A DNA stretch of 64,000 nucleotides from an uncultured Polaribacter sp. (GCF_947503875.1 NZ_CANNFH010000002.1:62001-126000); one strand, 5' to 3'; shown: positions 47,731-56,687, counted from the stretch's first letter. Notes: generated from the sequence alone by a model not told the origin. A program made the numbers and translations.

Positions 47731-48783
47731 ATGCAAGCAATTTTAGGAGTATTATTTCATTCATTAGGAGGCGTAGCAGCAGGTAGTTTTTACATGCCTT
47801 ATAACAAAGTAAAAGGTTGGGCTTGGGAAACCTATTGGATGGTTGGAGGTATAATGTCTTGGCTAATTGTACCGCCAATTGCAGCCTATTTAACGGTTCC
47901 AGGTTTTGTAGATATTATAGCATCTAGTTCCAATGCTATTTTAAGTTTTACCTTTTTAATGGGTTTGCTTTGGGGAGTTGGCGGATTGTCTTATGGTTTG
48001 GGTGTTCGTTATTTAGGCATGTCTTTAGGAAACTCAGTGGTTTTAGGGTTTTGTGCTGCTTTTGGAGCGATAGTTCCTTCAATTTATTACAATTTTAATC
48101 CAGAAGAAGGTAAAACGTCTTTTACAGAAATGCTATCTTCTACAGGTGGTCAAGTTGTTTTATTGGGTGTTTTGGTTTGTTTGTTAGGTATTGCACTTTC
48201 AGGAAAAGCAGGTATGATGAAGGAGAAAGAATTATCTGATGAAGAGAAAAAAGAAAGTGTTTTAGAGTTTAATCTTACAAAAGGATTAATTGTAGCTGTA
48301 CTTTCCGGAATTTTAAGTTCGTTTTTTAGTTTTGGTATAGAAGGTGGAAAACCACTTGCAGATGCTGCAGTAGCTGCTGGTTATGACCATTTATTCGCCA
48401 ACAATGTTACTTTTGTAGTCATTCTCTGGGGTGGTTTAGCAACCAACCTAATTTGGACTACCTTTTTAAGTATCAAAAATAAATCTTACAAAGATTTTAC
48501 CAATAAAAGTACACCAATAAGAAAAAATATATTGTTTTCTGCTTTTGCAGGCACCATCTGGTTTTTGCAGTTTTTCTTTTATGGAATGGGAGAAAGTAAG
48601 TTAGGTAATGGCGCAAGTTCTTGGATTTTGCACATGTCTACTATTATTTTAACAGCCAATCTTTGGGGAATCTATAGAAAGGAATGGAAAGGTGTTGCTA
48701 AGAAAACAAAACTAACCATTACTGCTGGTATTGCCGTTATTCTTTTATCTGTTGTTTTAGTAGGTATTGGTAATTCTTTATAA
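47731..48783 (+). CDS. rhaT: L-rhamnose-proton symporter RhaT
   Basis: The protein has 350 residues with about ten hydrophobic membrane segments. It starts MQAILGVLFHSLGGVAAGSFYMPYNKVKGWAWE and has GVRYLGMSLGNSVVLGFCAAFGAIVP and TIWFLQFFFYGMGESKLG, the RhaT pattern of the drug/metabolite transporter superfamily. It carries free rhamnose across the inner membrane with protons. It is the last gene of the 21-kb operon and supports rhamnose as the main product of the locus. Confidence 0.9.
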   Translation: MQAILGVLFHSLGGVAAGSFYMPYNKVKGWAWETYWMVGGIMSWLIVPPIAAYLTVPGFVDIIASSSNAILSFTFLMGLLWGVGGLSYGLGVRYLGMSLGNSVVLGFCAAFGAIVPSIYYNFNPEEGKTSFTEMLSSTGGQVVLLGVLVCLLGIALSGKAGMMKEKELSDEEKKESVLEFNLTKGLIVAVLSGILSSFFSFGIEGGKPLADAAVAAGYDHLFANNVTFVVILWGGLATNLIWTTFLSIKNKSYKDFTNKSTPIRKNILFSAFAGTIWFLQFFFYGMGESKLGNGASSWILHMSTIILTANLWGIYRKEWKGVAKKTKLTITAGIAVILLSVVLVGIGNSL

Positions 48784-48878
48784 ATTAAAAAAATATCAAA
48801 AATAGATAGTTTTTTATTTCAAATAATTTATGTGAATATCCTGATAATATAATTTCTATTTTTTACTGTTTTTATAAA

Positions 48879-48912
48879 TAAAAGAGACTGCCTTTAAAGG
48901 CAGTCTCTTTTA
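48879..48912. terminator. Perfect-palindrome bidirectional terminator
   Basis: Bases 48879-48912 are fully self-complementary (half-site TAAAAGAGACTGCCTTT), with T-rich flanks. It lies between the convergent rhaT and PL28-like genes and can stop both transcripts. Confidence 0.88.
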
Positions 48913-48931
48913 TTTTATGGAAAAAATATTT

Positions 48932-49849
48932 TTAATTTGTTCTACAGAAATCTACATTTCTAATTCTAATTTGAAATCTATCATCACTACAGGTATCACA
49001 AGCTTCATAAGCACCATAGCGTGTAGTTGCAGCTTCAGCAGTGTATGTATGTTCCATTGTTCTACTTCTAGTATTTCCTCCTCCAGATATGGTTACAGTA
49101 GATTCTGCAAGTTGACTGCTAGAATTGTCATATCCAGTTTTACAAGTTAAATTATAACGAATTCCTTGTGTAATATTTCTGAGAAATGTGGTTGTTCTAG
49201 TACCACTTCCATTACTTCCAGTTACAAAAGGTACGGTAGATTCACTAATTTCAGCAGTGTAAACTTCTCTACCTTGCCTATCTCTTCTATTTGCTTTTTT
49301 TATGTACAACAGAAAAACGGCACTTCTAGCAGTTCTTCCTTCTCTAAGGCCTTCTTTAATTTCGCCTTCAGCATGCACTTGTACAATACAAGTTCGCCCA
49401 CTGCTTACTTCGTCTACTCTAAATTCGTAGCTTAGAGTTGTAGATTTATTTCTACCTCTATTTACTCGGTTAAAAAAGCGCTCAACACGTGTTCTTGTGC
49501 CATCAAATCTATCTGTAGAGCCTGTTAAACGATATCTACCAAAACCACCACCTACATTTGCATAACCACCAAATGATGCTGATGACCTGCAATCTAGCGT
49601 ACCAATATTATTAGGATTAGAAGAGTCATTACAGCCACTTGCTTGACCACTAGCTGCACCTGGTCCTAAATTAGGGAAACTAGTTTCATTGCAAGTAGTT
49701 CGTGCTAATAATTCAGGGCTTTCAAAATCGGTATTTTCTACTTCTAGACTTTGGTCTTCAATAACTTCTCCTTCGTTTGAACAGGAGGTAGCAATAAAAA
49801 GTGTAAATATTACACTTAATTTAAAAAAAGTTGTAATTGTTTTTTTCAT
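48932..49849 (-). CDS. Divergent PL28-like lipoprotein, candidate new lyase or binding protein
   Basis: The protein has 305 residues. The signal ends at the cysteine of ATSCSNE and is followed by an acidic linker, as in the PL28 lipoproteins. Corresponding stretches can be laid side by side with PL28 in the same order: NIGTLDCRSS (versus NVGxIDDRSC), TRVERFFNR (PRIERSLPR), YEFRVDEVSSGRTCIVQVHAEG (FRILEVAD...GSYIAQAKG), AVFLLYIKK (AICLYRA), and RYGAYEA...FQIRIRNVDF (RYGAYR...AQIRWANT). The lysine of QAKG is replaced and the GGGGS loop is absent. It is rich in Arg and carries the regulon promoter. It could be a new lyase subfamily or a binding protein that lost activity. Confidence 0.6.
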   Translation of the reverse strand: MKKTITTFFKLSVIFTLFIATSCSNEGEVIEDQSLEVENTDFESPELLARTTCNETSFPNLGPGAASGQASGCNDSSNPNNIGTLDCRSSASFGGYANVGGGFGRYRLTGSTDRFDGTRTRVERFFNRVNRGRNKSTTLSYEFRVDEVSSGRTCIVQVHAEGEIKEGLREGRTARSAVFLLYIKKANRRDRQGREVYTAEISESTVPFVTGSNGSGTRTTTFLRNITQGIRYNLTCKTGYDNSSSQLAESTVTISGGGNTRSRTMEHTYTAEAATTRYGAYEACDTCSDDRFQIRIRNVDFCRTN

Positions 49850-49868
49850 TGTAATTTAATTTTTAGTT

Positions 49869-49913
49869 TAAAATTAGTTACCTGTAGAAATATTAGTATC
49901 CTGCACTATCCGG
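49869..49913 (-). promoter_or_regulatory. CAGGATA promoter of the divergent PL28-like gene
   Basis: Read on the minus strand: CCGGATA (49913-49907), CAGGATA (49903-49897), 20 nt, TAATTTTA (49876-49869), then the ATG 20 nt downstream. The -7 element equals those of the GH3, PL28 copy 1 and BNR promoters. Confidence 0.76.
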
Positions 49914-50192
49914 AATTTAATGTTAATTTTGAATATTATAATGTTAAAATAGTATAGTATGATTTTATACCTTAATTCACACCTAAAATTCTTAAGATTA
50001 GAACACCAGACCATACTTAATTGAAGGAATAAATCAAAAGTTTCAAGGGATTAAAGATTTTATCTCGCTAATTTTAGTGATTTATTATAATCTTATTAAA
50101 ATAAGAAGAACGCTCTTAAGTATTTGATATCTAGTTTCCGTGATCAAATCAGATTCTATTTAGTTGTTTTTATTATGTTAATATATTTTTTT
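49914..50192. other. Non-coding stretch between divergent promoters
   Basis: The stretch is AT-rich with no supported gene, repeat or hairpin. It separates back-to-back CAGGATA promoters. Confidence 0.5.
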
Positions 50193-50237
50193 CATGAGAC
50201 TACAGGATAACACCCTACAAAATTTCTTTTAATTTCA
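50193..50237 (+). promoter_or_regulatory. CAGGATA promoter of the GH78 gene at 50285
   Basis: CATGAGA (50193) and CAGGATA (50203) lie 10 bp apart, and TAATTTCA follows after 20 nt at 50230-50237. The ATG at 50246 would be only 8 nt after the -7 element, so translation from 50285 is more likely. Confidence 0.68.
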
Positions 50238-50284
50238 TACTTTAATTGATCTTAATACCAAACTTTAAAACTTTATATTTCAAA

Positions 50285-53122
50285 ATGATAAAAAAACAAT
50301 CGATACTTGCATTAGTAATTTTAGCTCTAGTTTCTGTATCATGCCAAAAGTCTCCGTCATCAAATAAATCAGTTTCATTTCAAAATTTATTGGTAAACAG
50401 CAAACAAAATCCATCAACCATAGAAAGTAAGCAACCTTTATTTTCTTGGATTGCAAGTGTTGAAGGTTTTAACAAGTCACAATCAGCCTATCATATTTTG
50501 GTGGCATCTATAGAAGATAAATTAAATGAAGATGATGCAGATATTTGGAATTCTAATAAAACAGAAAGTAATAAATCTGCCTTTGTAAAATATAAGGGGA
50601 AACCTTTAAAAGCAATGCAAAAATACTTTTGGAAGGTGAAAATTTGGGATGAAAAAGGTACATCTTCAAAATGGTCGGAAATTCAGGAATTTGGAATGGG
50701 ATTGATTGATAAAAAGAATTGGGGAGATGCCAAATGGATTACACTAAATAACGATACTAGAACTTCTCCATATCAATTTAGAGATTATAAAACTGGTAGA
50801 ATGGGCAATCAACCTGCAAAAAAAGTAAATGGGTTTGCAGCAAGTTATTTTAGAAATGAATTAGCAATTGATAAAAAAATAGCGAACGCTCAAGTTTATA
50901 TTTGCGGATTAGGATATTATGAGTTGTATTTAAATGGCGAAAAAGTGGGTGATCATGTGTTAGATCCTGCACCTTCTAATTATGATAAACAAGCCTATTA
51001 TGTAAATTATGATATTACAAAAAGTATAAATTCTGGTAAAAATGCATTCGGAATTATTTTAGGAAACGGTTTCTACGCTCAGGATATTTCTTGGAAAAGA
51101 GATCCTGAATCTGAGAAAGATATGGCTTATGGGCCACCAACTGTAAAATTTTTATTGAAGTTAAAATATGAAGATGGTTCTACCAAAGATTTTTACACAG
51201 ACAAAAACTGGAAAGAGTCAACAGGGCCAATTGTTTTTAATAATATTTATGGAGGAGACACTTATGATGCACGTTTTGAAATTGGAAAATGGAATACAGT
51301 AGGTTATAATGATAAATCTTGGGGAAATCCAAAAGAAGTAGCACCAAAATTGAGAAATATTAGTGCAAGTCAAATTCCGCCAATTAAAAAATTACAAGAA
51401 TTATCTCCTCAAAAAGTTTTTAAAGGAGCAGATGGAGAATGGATTGTAGATTTTGGACAAAATATTGCAGGTTGGGTTAAATTAAATGTGGAAGGTAAAA
51501 AAGGGCAATTAATAGATGTAATTACCACAGAAGCATTGCTAACAAACGGAAAAGATATTTTTAAAGGTTCTACTGGTGGTGGTGCAAACGGAATGACACA
51601 GATTTACAAATATATCTGTAAAGGTGAAGGTGTAGAATCTTGGGAGCCTAAATTTAGTTATCATGGATTTAGATATGCAAAAATTACAGGAATTTCTAAA
51701 AAGCCTGATGCTAATATGATTAAGGCAGTTTTGGTAGCTACAGATATTAAAGAAACAGGAAGTTTTACTTCTTCTGATGCCTTACTAAACAAAATGCATA
51801 GTATTAGTAAATGGACAATTGTAGATAATGTTCATGGAATACCAGAAGATTGCCCTCATAGAGAAAAATGTGGTTGGCTAGGAGATGCACATGCGTTTTG
51901 TGAATATGCGTTTTTTAATTATGATATGTATGATTTCTACAAAAAATACATGGAAGATATTAAAACCCAAATGCGCCCAACAAAAGGGCGTAACAACCCA
52001 GAATTAAAGTTTCAAGTGCCTACAATGATTGCTCCTGGAAAACGCACATCTACCTATGCAAAAATAGATTGGGGAGTTGCCACAATGTATTTGCCTTGGT
52101 ACAATTATAAGTTTTACGGCGATGATGAAATTGTTAAAGATTATTATGAACCAATGAAGGGTTTAACCAATTTCTATCTTAATTTTAAAGGAGAAAACGG
52201 AATTATGCAAGATGGAATGGGAGATTGGTGTCCACCTCTTTGGGATAGAAAAAAGAACCCAAGTGCAATGGAATGTGATCCAATAATTTCTGCAAATGCT
52301 TATTTTTATGATGTTTTAGGCATTATGGAAAAATTTGCAAAAATGAATAATGATGCTATTTATCAAGCCAAAATGAAACAAGAAAAAGAGGCCTTGTTAG
52401 AAGCTTTCAACAAAGAATTTTTAGTAGCTATTCCAAATACAAAACACAAATGGTATCAAAGTCAGACTGCAACTGTGCAAGCGTTACAATTCGGTATGGT
52501 TCCCAAAAAGGAAATTGAAACGGTTGTAAATGGATTGGTACATAATATTGTTGAGGTTAAAGGTGGTCATCATGCTACAGGAATTCACGGAAACAGATAC
52601 ATTTATACAGTTTTGTCTAAATACGGAAAAGCAGATTTAGCCTATGATATTTTAACTACGCCAGATTTTCCAAGTCAAACATATGTAATGAACTCAGGTT
52701 TTACTACTTGGCCAGAGCGTCAATTTATTTGGGAAGAAATGGAAGGTCCAAGTAATTCCTTAAATCATCCAATGCATAGTGGTTTTGCAGCTTATTTCTT
52801 TGAATCTTTAGGAGGTATAAATTCGTCTATAGAAAAGCCAGGATTTAAAATATTTACAGTAAATCCAGAGTTTTCTAGTAAAATTACCAGTACTAAAGTT
52901 ACTGTGCCAACGCCTTATGGAACTATTAAAAACGATTGGAATCTTCAAAATAATACATTAAACATGAATCTTGAGGTTCCTTTTAATACATCTGCTAAAA
53001 TTATTTTAAATAAAAAAGAATTAGAAACCTTAAAAGTAAATGATGCTTCTTTTGGCGATAAAAAAGAAGTTATTTTAGGTTCTGGTCAATACAAAATTGT
53101 ATACGAAAAAGCATCTAAATAA
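50285..53122 (+). CDS. GH78 alpha-L-rhamnosidase, lipoprotein
   Basis: The start at 50285 gives a short lipoprotein signal (MIKKQSILALVILALVSVSC) and fits the promoter; the earlier ATG at 50246 adds 13 residues of no signal character. The 945-residue enzyme has an Fn3-like start (QPLFSWIASVEGFNKSQSAYH), beta domains (YICGLGYYELYLNGEKVGDHVLDP), DCPHREKCGWLGDAHAF (Asp near 522), TTWPERQFIWEEM and NHPMHSGFAAYFFESLGG. It represents a third GH78 sub-lineage, separate from the operon genes, and is transcribed alone. Confidence 0.87.
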   Translation: MIKKQSILALVILALVSVSCQKSPSSNKSVSFQNLLVNSKQNPSTIESKQPLFSWIASVEGFNKSQSAYHILVASIEDKLNEDDADIWNSNKTESNKSAFVKYKGKPLKAMQKYFWKVKIWDEKGTSSKWSEIQEFGMGLIDKKNWGDAKWITLNNDTRTSPYQFRDYKTGRMGNQPAKKVNGFAASYFRNELAIDKKIANAQVYICGLGYYELYLNGEKVGDHVLDPAPSNYDKQAYYVNYDITKSINSGKNAFGIILGNGFYAQDISWKRDPESEKDMAYGPPTVKFLLKLKYEDGSTKDFYTDKNWKESTGPIVFNNIYGGDTYDARFEIGKWNTVGYNDKSWGNPKEVAPKLRNISASQIPPIKKLQELSPQKVFKGADGEWIVDFGQNIAGWVKLNVEGKKGQLIDVITTEALLTNGKDIFKGSTGGGANGMTQIYKYICKGEGVESWEPKFSYHGFRYAKITGISKKPDANMIKAVLVATDIKETGSFTSSDALLNKMHSISKWTIVDNVHGIPEDCPHREKCGWLGDAHAFCEYAFFNYDMYDFYKKYMEDIKTQMRPTKGRNNPELKFQVPTMIAPGKRTSTYAKIDWGVATMYLPWYNYKFYGDDEIVKDYYEPMKGLTNFYLNFKGENGIMQDGMGDWCPPLWDRKKNPSAMECDPIISANAYFYDVLGIMEKFAKMNNDAIYQAKMKQEKEALLEAFNKEFLVAIPNTKHKWYQSQTATVQALQFGMVPKKEIETVVNGLVHNIVEVKGGHHATGIHGNRYIYTVLSKYGKADLAYDILTTPDFPSQTYVMNSGFTTWPERQFIWEEMEGPSNSLNHPMHSGFAAYFFESLGGINSSIEKPGFKIFTVNPEFSSKITSTKVTVPTPYGTIKNDWNLQNNTLNMNLEVPFNTSAKIILNKKELETLKVNDASFGDKKEVILGSGQYKIVYEKASK

Positions 53123-53125
53123 AAT

Positions 53126-53170
53126 CACTACAGCACAGGATACTTTGTATGTCAAATTCTTTTATTTTTG
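53126..53170 (+). promoter_or_regulatory. CAGGATA promoter of the 53194-56545 unit
   Basis: CACTACA (53126) and CAGGATA (53136) are 10 bp apart; after 20 nt comes a perfect TAnnTTTG, TATTTTTG at 53163-53170. The ATG at 53149 lies upstream of this element, so the start must be 53194. Confidence 0.74.
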
Positions 53171-53193
53171 TTGAAACCCATTTATACATCAAA

Positions 53194-54192
53194 ATGAAAA
53201 ATAAATTTTTATTCTTTTTATTGTCTATAGTTTCATTACAATTATTTGCGCAAACTGCCAATTGTAATGGAACCCTTCCATTTGAAGAAAAAGACGGAAT
53301 TTTAACCATAGAAATGGAGTCTGGTATTTTACCTGCTGGTTCAGATTGGAAAATAGGTAGTGAAGAAGATCCAAATTTAGAAGGAGCAACCATTAATTAT
53401 ATATTTTGGGATGGTACAGAGTTTTTTAGTAGACCTACTGGAGTAACAATTACCTATAACATTAAGATTAACAATCCGGGAACTTATAGATTGGCTTGGA
53501 GAGGTCGAATAGGAAAAGGTGATTCTGGAGGTGAACATAATGATGCTTGGTTAAAAATTGAGGCAGATGATTTTTTTGCTACGAAGACAAGTAGCCCTAC
53601 ATCTACTCAGGTTCTTGAACCTAAACCTAGTTGTGAAAGCAATCCAGATAGAGCTTGTCCTGCAGGTTCTACTAGAGATGGTTTTTTTAAGGCATTTATG
53701 AACAGGCATCCAGTAAACCTTCCTGTGGAAAGTAGATGGGGTTTTGTAACCAATACTAACGATCATGATTCTTTTAGATTTATTTGGGCAACGTTTAACA
53801 CTCCTGGTAATTATAAAATAATGGTAGATGCAAGGTCAAATTCATTTTTTATGGATAAAATGGTATTAAGAAGAAGTGATGTATCAGACTCAGTTGCGCA
53901 TAATTTAAATAATGCACCATCTGCATGTTTTGATGCCTCTTTATCTACTACAGATGTTGATATAAATGAGGTTGCTATTTATCCTAATCCTACCAAAGGA
54001 AATATTCAACTTACTAATTTACCATTGAATACAAAACTAACAATTAGAAATATTTTAGGAGCAAAGGTGCGTGAGATAAGCGTAAAATCTGAATCAGAAA
54101 GTATTGATATTAGTGATTTAAACGAAGGTGTATATTTTTTATCTAATAATGATCAAAACAACCGTTTTGTAAAAAAAATAATAAAGATATAA
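53194..54192 (+). CDS. Secreted carbohydrate-binding-like protein with type IX sorting domain
   Basis: The 332-residue protein has a signal peptide (MKNKFLFFLLSIVSLQLFAQ), a beta-rich central domain (about 25-240) with IEMESGILPAGSDWKIG, NNPGTYRLAWRGRIGKG and FRFIWATFNTPGNYKIMVDARSN, and a sorting domain (VAIYPNPTKGNIQL). The central pattern recalls jelly-roll carbohydrate-binding domains that begin with a glutamate-rich IEME/IEAE strand. Two cysteine pairs are likely (CESNPDRAC). No catalytic residues can be named. It is the first gene of a unit with a sulfatase and a DUF1080 protein, so binding of polymer or oligosaccharide at the surface is plausible. Confidence 0.65.
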   Translation: MKNKFLFFLLSIVSLQLFAQTANCNGTLPFEEKDGILTIEMESGILPAGSDWKIGSEEDPNLEGATINYIFWDGTEFFSRPTGVTITYNIKINNPGTYRLAWRGRIGKGDSGGEHNDAWLKIEADDFFATKTSSPTSTQVLEPKPSCESNPDRACPAGSTRDGFFKAFMNRHPVNLPVESRWGFVTNTNDHDSFRFIWATFNTPGNYKIMVDARSNSFFMDKMVLRRSDVSDSVAHNLNNAPSACFDASLSTTDVDINEVAIYPNPTKGNIQLTNLPLNTKLTIRNILGAKVREISVKSESESIDISDLNEGVYFLSNNDQNNRFVKKIIKI

Positions 54193-54207
54193 ATTATCAA
54201 AATACAA

Positions 54208-55791
54208 TTGTTTCAGCGCTTTAAAGTACTATTTTTAATTCCATTTCTTTTTTTCAGTTGTAAAAAAGAAATGGAATTAAAGCATAAAAAACCCAACGTA
54301 CTTTTTATTTTGGTAGATGATTTAGGTTATCACGATTTAGGGGTAACAGGTAGTACATATTATGAAACACCAAATGTAAATCAGCTTGCTGCACAAAGTA
54401 CAGTTTTTGCTAAAGGTTACGCAGCAAGTAGAGTTTGCAGCCCATCTAGAGCAAGCATTTTAACAGGTAAGTTTACTGCGCGCCATGGAATTACAGATTG
54501 GATTGGCGCAAAAGCAGGAGAAGATTGGAGAAAAAGAAACAGATTTGATAAAATGTTACCCGCCAATTATGTCCAATCTTTGGACAAGGAAGAGGTAACC
54601 ATAGCAGAAATTTTTCAAAAAAATAATTACAACACTTTTTTTGCAGGAAAATGGCACTTAGGAGACAAAGGCTCATATCCAGAAAATCATGGTTTTGATA
54701 TTAATAAAGGAGGTTATCATAGAGGAGGACCTTCAGCAGGCTTTTTTGCGCCTTTTAACAATCCAAAGTTAAAAGACAACCAAAAAGGGGAAAACCTAAC
54801 CATTCGTTTGGCAAAGGAAACCGCAAAATTTATTCATCAACAAAAAGACAGTGCATTTTTTGCTTTTTTATCGTTTTATGCGGTGCATGCGCCCATACAA
54901 ACCACAGAAACCAAATGGAATAAATACAGAACCAAAGCAGAAAATTTAGGAGTTGCCAATACTGGTTATAAAATGGAACGTGTTTTACCAGTAAGACAAG
55001 TGCAAGACAACCCTATTTATGCGGGTTTATTAGCAACTATGGATGATGCTGTAGGTATTGTTTTAAAGGCATTAAAAGATACTAATCTTGATAAAAATAC
55101 GATTGTAGTTTTTACTTCAGATAATGGAGGTGTGGCTTCTGGAGACAATTATGCTACAAGTAATTTACCTTTAAGAGGTGGTAAAGGTTATCAATGGGAA
55201 GGAGGTATTAGAGCTCCCTTTTTTATGAAAGTGCCTTGGTTGAAAAATAAACCAAATACAATAGATTTTCCAGTAATTAGTACAGATTTTTACCCAACAC
55301 TTTTAGACTTGGCAAATATTAATTTACAGCCAGAACAGCACAAAGATGGTATTAGTTTAAAACCGCTTTTAGAAGGAAAAGAAATGGAGAATAACAGACC
55401 TTTGTTTTGGCATTATCCACATTATGGCAATCAAGGTGGTGAACCTTCTTCTATTATTCAGCAAAATGGTTGGAAATTAATTCATTATTGGGAAGATAAT
55501 CGTCAGGAATTATTCAAATTACCATCCACAGAAAAAGATGATTTAAATGTTGTTGAAAAACGCCCAAAAATTGCGCAAGATTTAAGCAATCAATTAATGA
55601 ATTGGTTACAGGAAGTTGGTGCAAAATATCCTGTAAAAGACTTAAGGTTTGATGCTCTTAAACGTGAAAAAAGATTGATTAACATCAAAAATAACAAGTG
55701 GAAATCTTTAGAAGAAGAAAGATTAAAAGTGTTATCTAAAGATTTTAAACCCAATGAGAATTGGTGGAAGAGTAAAATAACTAAAGACTAA
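54208..55791 (+). CDS. Formylglycine sulfatase (S1 family) with TTG start, lipoprotein
   Basis: The first ATG in frame (54271) would remove the signal peptide. TTG at 54208, 15 bp after the previous stop, opens FQRFKVLFLIPFLFFSC, a good lipoprotein signal, so a TTG start is likely. The 527-residue product has PNVLFILVDDLGYHDLG, CSPSRASILTG (Cys near 77), FFAGKWHLGDKGSYPENHGFD, VFTSDNGG and PLRGGKGYQWEGGIRAPFFMK, the arylsulfatase A-type pattern. The C-terminus is Lys-rich and may form helices. Confidence 0.87.
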   Translation: MFQRFKVLFLIPFLFFSCKKEMELKHKKPNVLFILVDDLGYHDLGVTGSTYYETPNVNQLAAQSTVFAKGYAASRVCSPSRASILTGKFTARHGITDWIGAKAGEDWRKRNRFDKMLPANYVQSLDKEEVTIAEIFQKNNYNTFFAGKWHLGDKGSYPENHGFDINKGGYHRGGPSAGFFAPFNNPKLKDNQKGENLTIRLAKETAKFIHQQKDSAFFAFLSFYAVHAPIQTTETKWNKYRTKAENLGVANTGYKMERVLPVRQVQDNPIYAGLLATMDDAVGIVLKALKDTNLDKNTIVVFTSDNGGVASGDNYATSNLPLRGGKGYQWEGGIRAPFFMKVPWLKNKPNTIDFPVISTDFYPTLLDLANINLQPEQHKDGISLKPLLEGKEMENNRPLFWHYPHYGNQGGEPSSIIQQNGWKLIHYWEDNRQELFKLPSTEKDDLNVVEKRPKIAQDLSNQLMNWLQEVGAKYPVKDLRFDALKREKRLINIKNNKWKSLEEERLKVLSKDFKPNENWWKSKITKD

Positions 55792-55795
55792 AAAA

Positions 55796-56545
55796 ATGAA
55801 ACAAACAATTTACATAATAATTTTGAGTATCAATTTTTGTTTTTTTTCTTGCCAGAGCGAAAAAAAAAATGATTTTAGATCTATTTTTAATGGAGAAAAT
55901 TTAGAAGGTTGGAGTGGAGATGAAACCTATTGGTCTGTAAAAGATGGTATTTTAATTGGGGAAGTTACCCCAGAAACTATTTTAAAAAGCAACTCTTTTA
56001 TAATTTATGAAAAAGAACAACCTGCAAATTTCGAATTAAAACTAGCATATAGAATTTCAGAATCTGGAAATAGCGGTTTAAATTATAGAAGTGAAAAGAT
56101 TAAAAACAGGCCTTTTGCTTTAAGAGGTTACCAATCTGATATAGATGGTAAAAAACGATTTGTAGGACAAAATTACGAAGAGAAAAAGAGAACTACACTA
56201 GCTTATATTGGCGAGAAAGTAATTATTGAAACAATGCCAGATAGTATTCCAACTACAAATATTAGAAAAAATGTAAAAAGAAATTGTTGGCAAACTAGAA
56301 GTGTAGTCAACTCTTTAGGCAATAAAAAAGAATTAAAAGCAGTTATTAAAGATAATGATTGGAATACTATGCATTTAATAGTAAAAGATAGCCTAATGCA
56401 GCACTATGTAAATGGTGTTTTAATGAGTGAAGTTAAAGACTTGGATGAAGTAAATAGGTCTAAAAAAGGTTATATTGGTGTTCAAGTGCATGTTGGCCCA
56501 CCAATGAAAGTAGAGTACAAAAACATACTATTTAAAGACCTTTAG
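55796..56545 (+). CDS. Single-domain DUF1080 (3-keto-glycoside hydrolase-like) lipoprotein
   Basis: The protein has 249 residues, 4 bp after the sulfatase stop. The lipobox is CFFSC. The DUF1080 jelly roll has FNGENLEGWSGDETYWSVKDGILIG, FELKLAYRISESGNSGLNYRSE, LRGYQSDIDG and GYIGVQVHVGPPMKVEYKNI. It has one domain, against two in the 25461-26837 protein, and no oxidoreductase beside it, so it may share the one at 24118. There is no clear terminator downstream. Confidence 0.8.
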   Translation: MKQTIYIIILSINFCFFSCQSEKKNDFRSIFNGENLEGWSGDETYWSVKDGILIGEVTPETILKSNSFIIYEKEQPANFELKLAYRISESGNSGLNYRSEKIKNRPFALRGYQSDIDGKKRFVGQNYEEKKRTTLAYIGEKVIIETMPDSIPTTNIRKNVKRNCWQTRSVVNSLGNKKELKAVIKDNDWNTMHLIVKDSLMQHYVNGVLMSEVKDLDEVNRSKKGYIGVQVHVGPPMKVEYKNILFKDL

Positions 56546-56687
56546 AATTAATACTAAATTTAAAAAGTTTTAGTTTCTAAAAATATGGTTTTACCAAATT
56601 TTAATAGATTATAAATTAAGAAAAATTTAGGGCATAAATGTAAGTTTTGTCTGTAATTTCGTCTTACCAAACATACAATTTAACATT

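Noticed and set aside
56546..56687. Possible CAGGATA promoter before the GH39 gene
   Set aside because: I looked for the repeat and the 20-nt spacing and found neither; only TAATTTCG near 56654 is -7-like, with no fitting upstream element.
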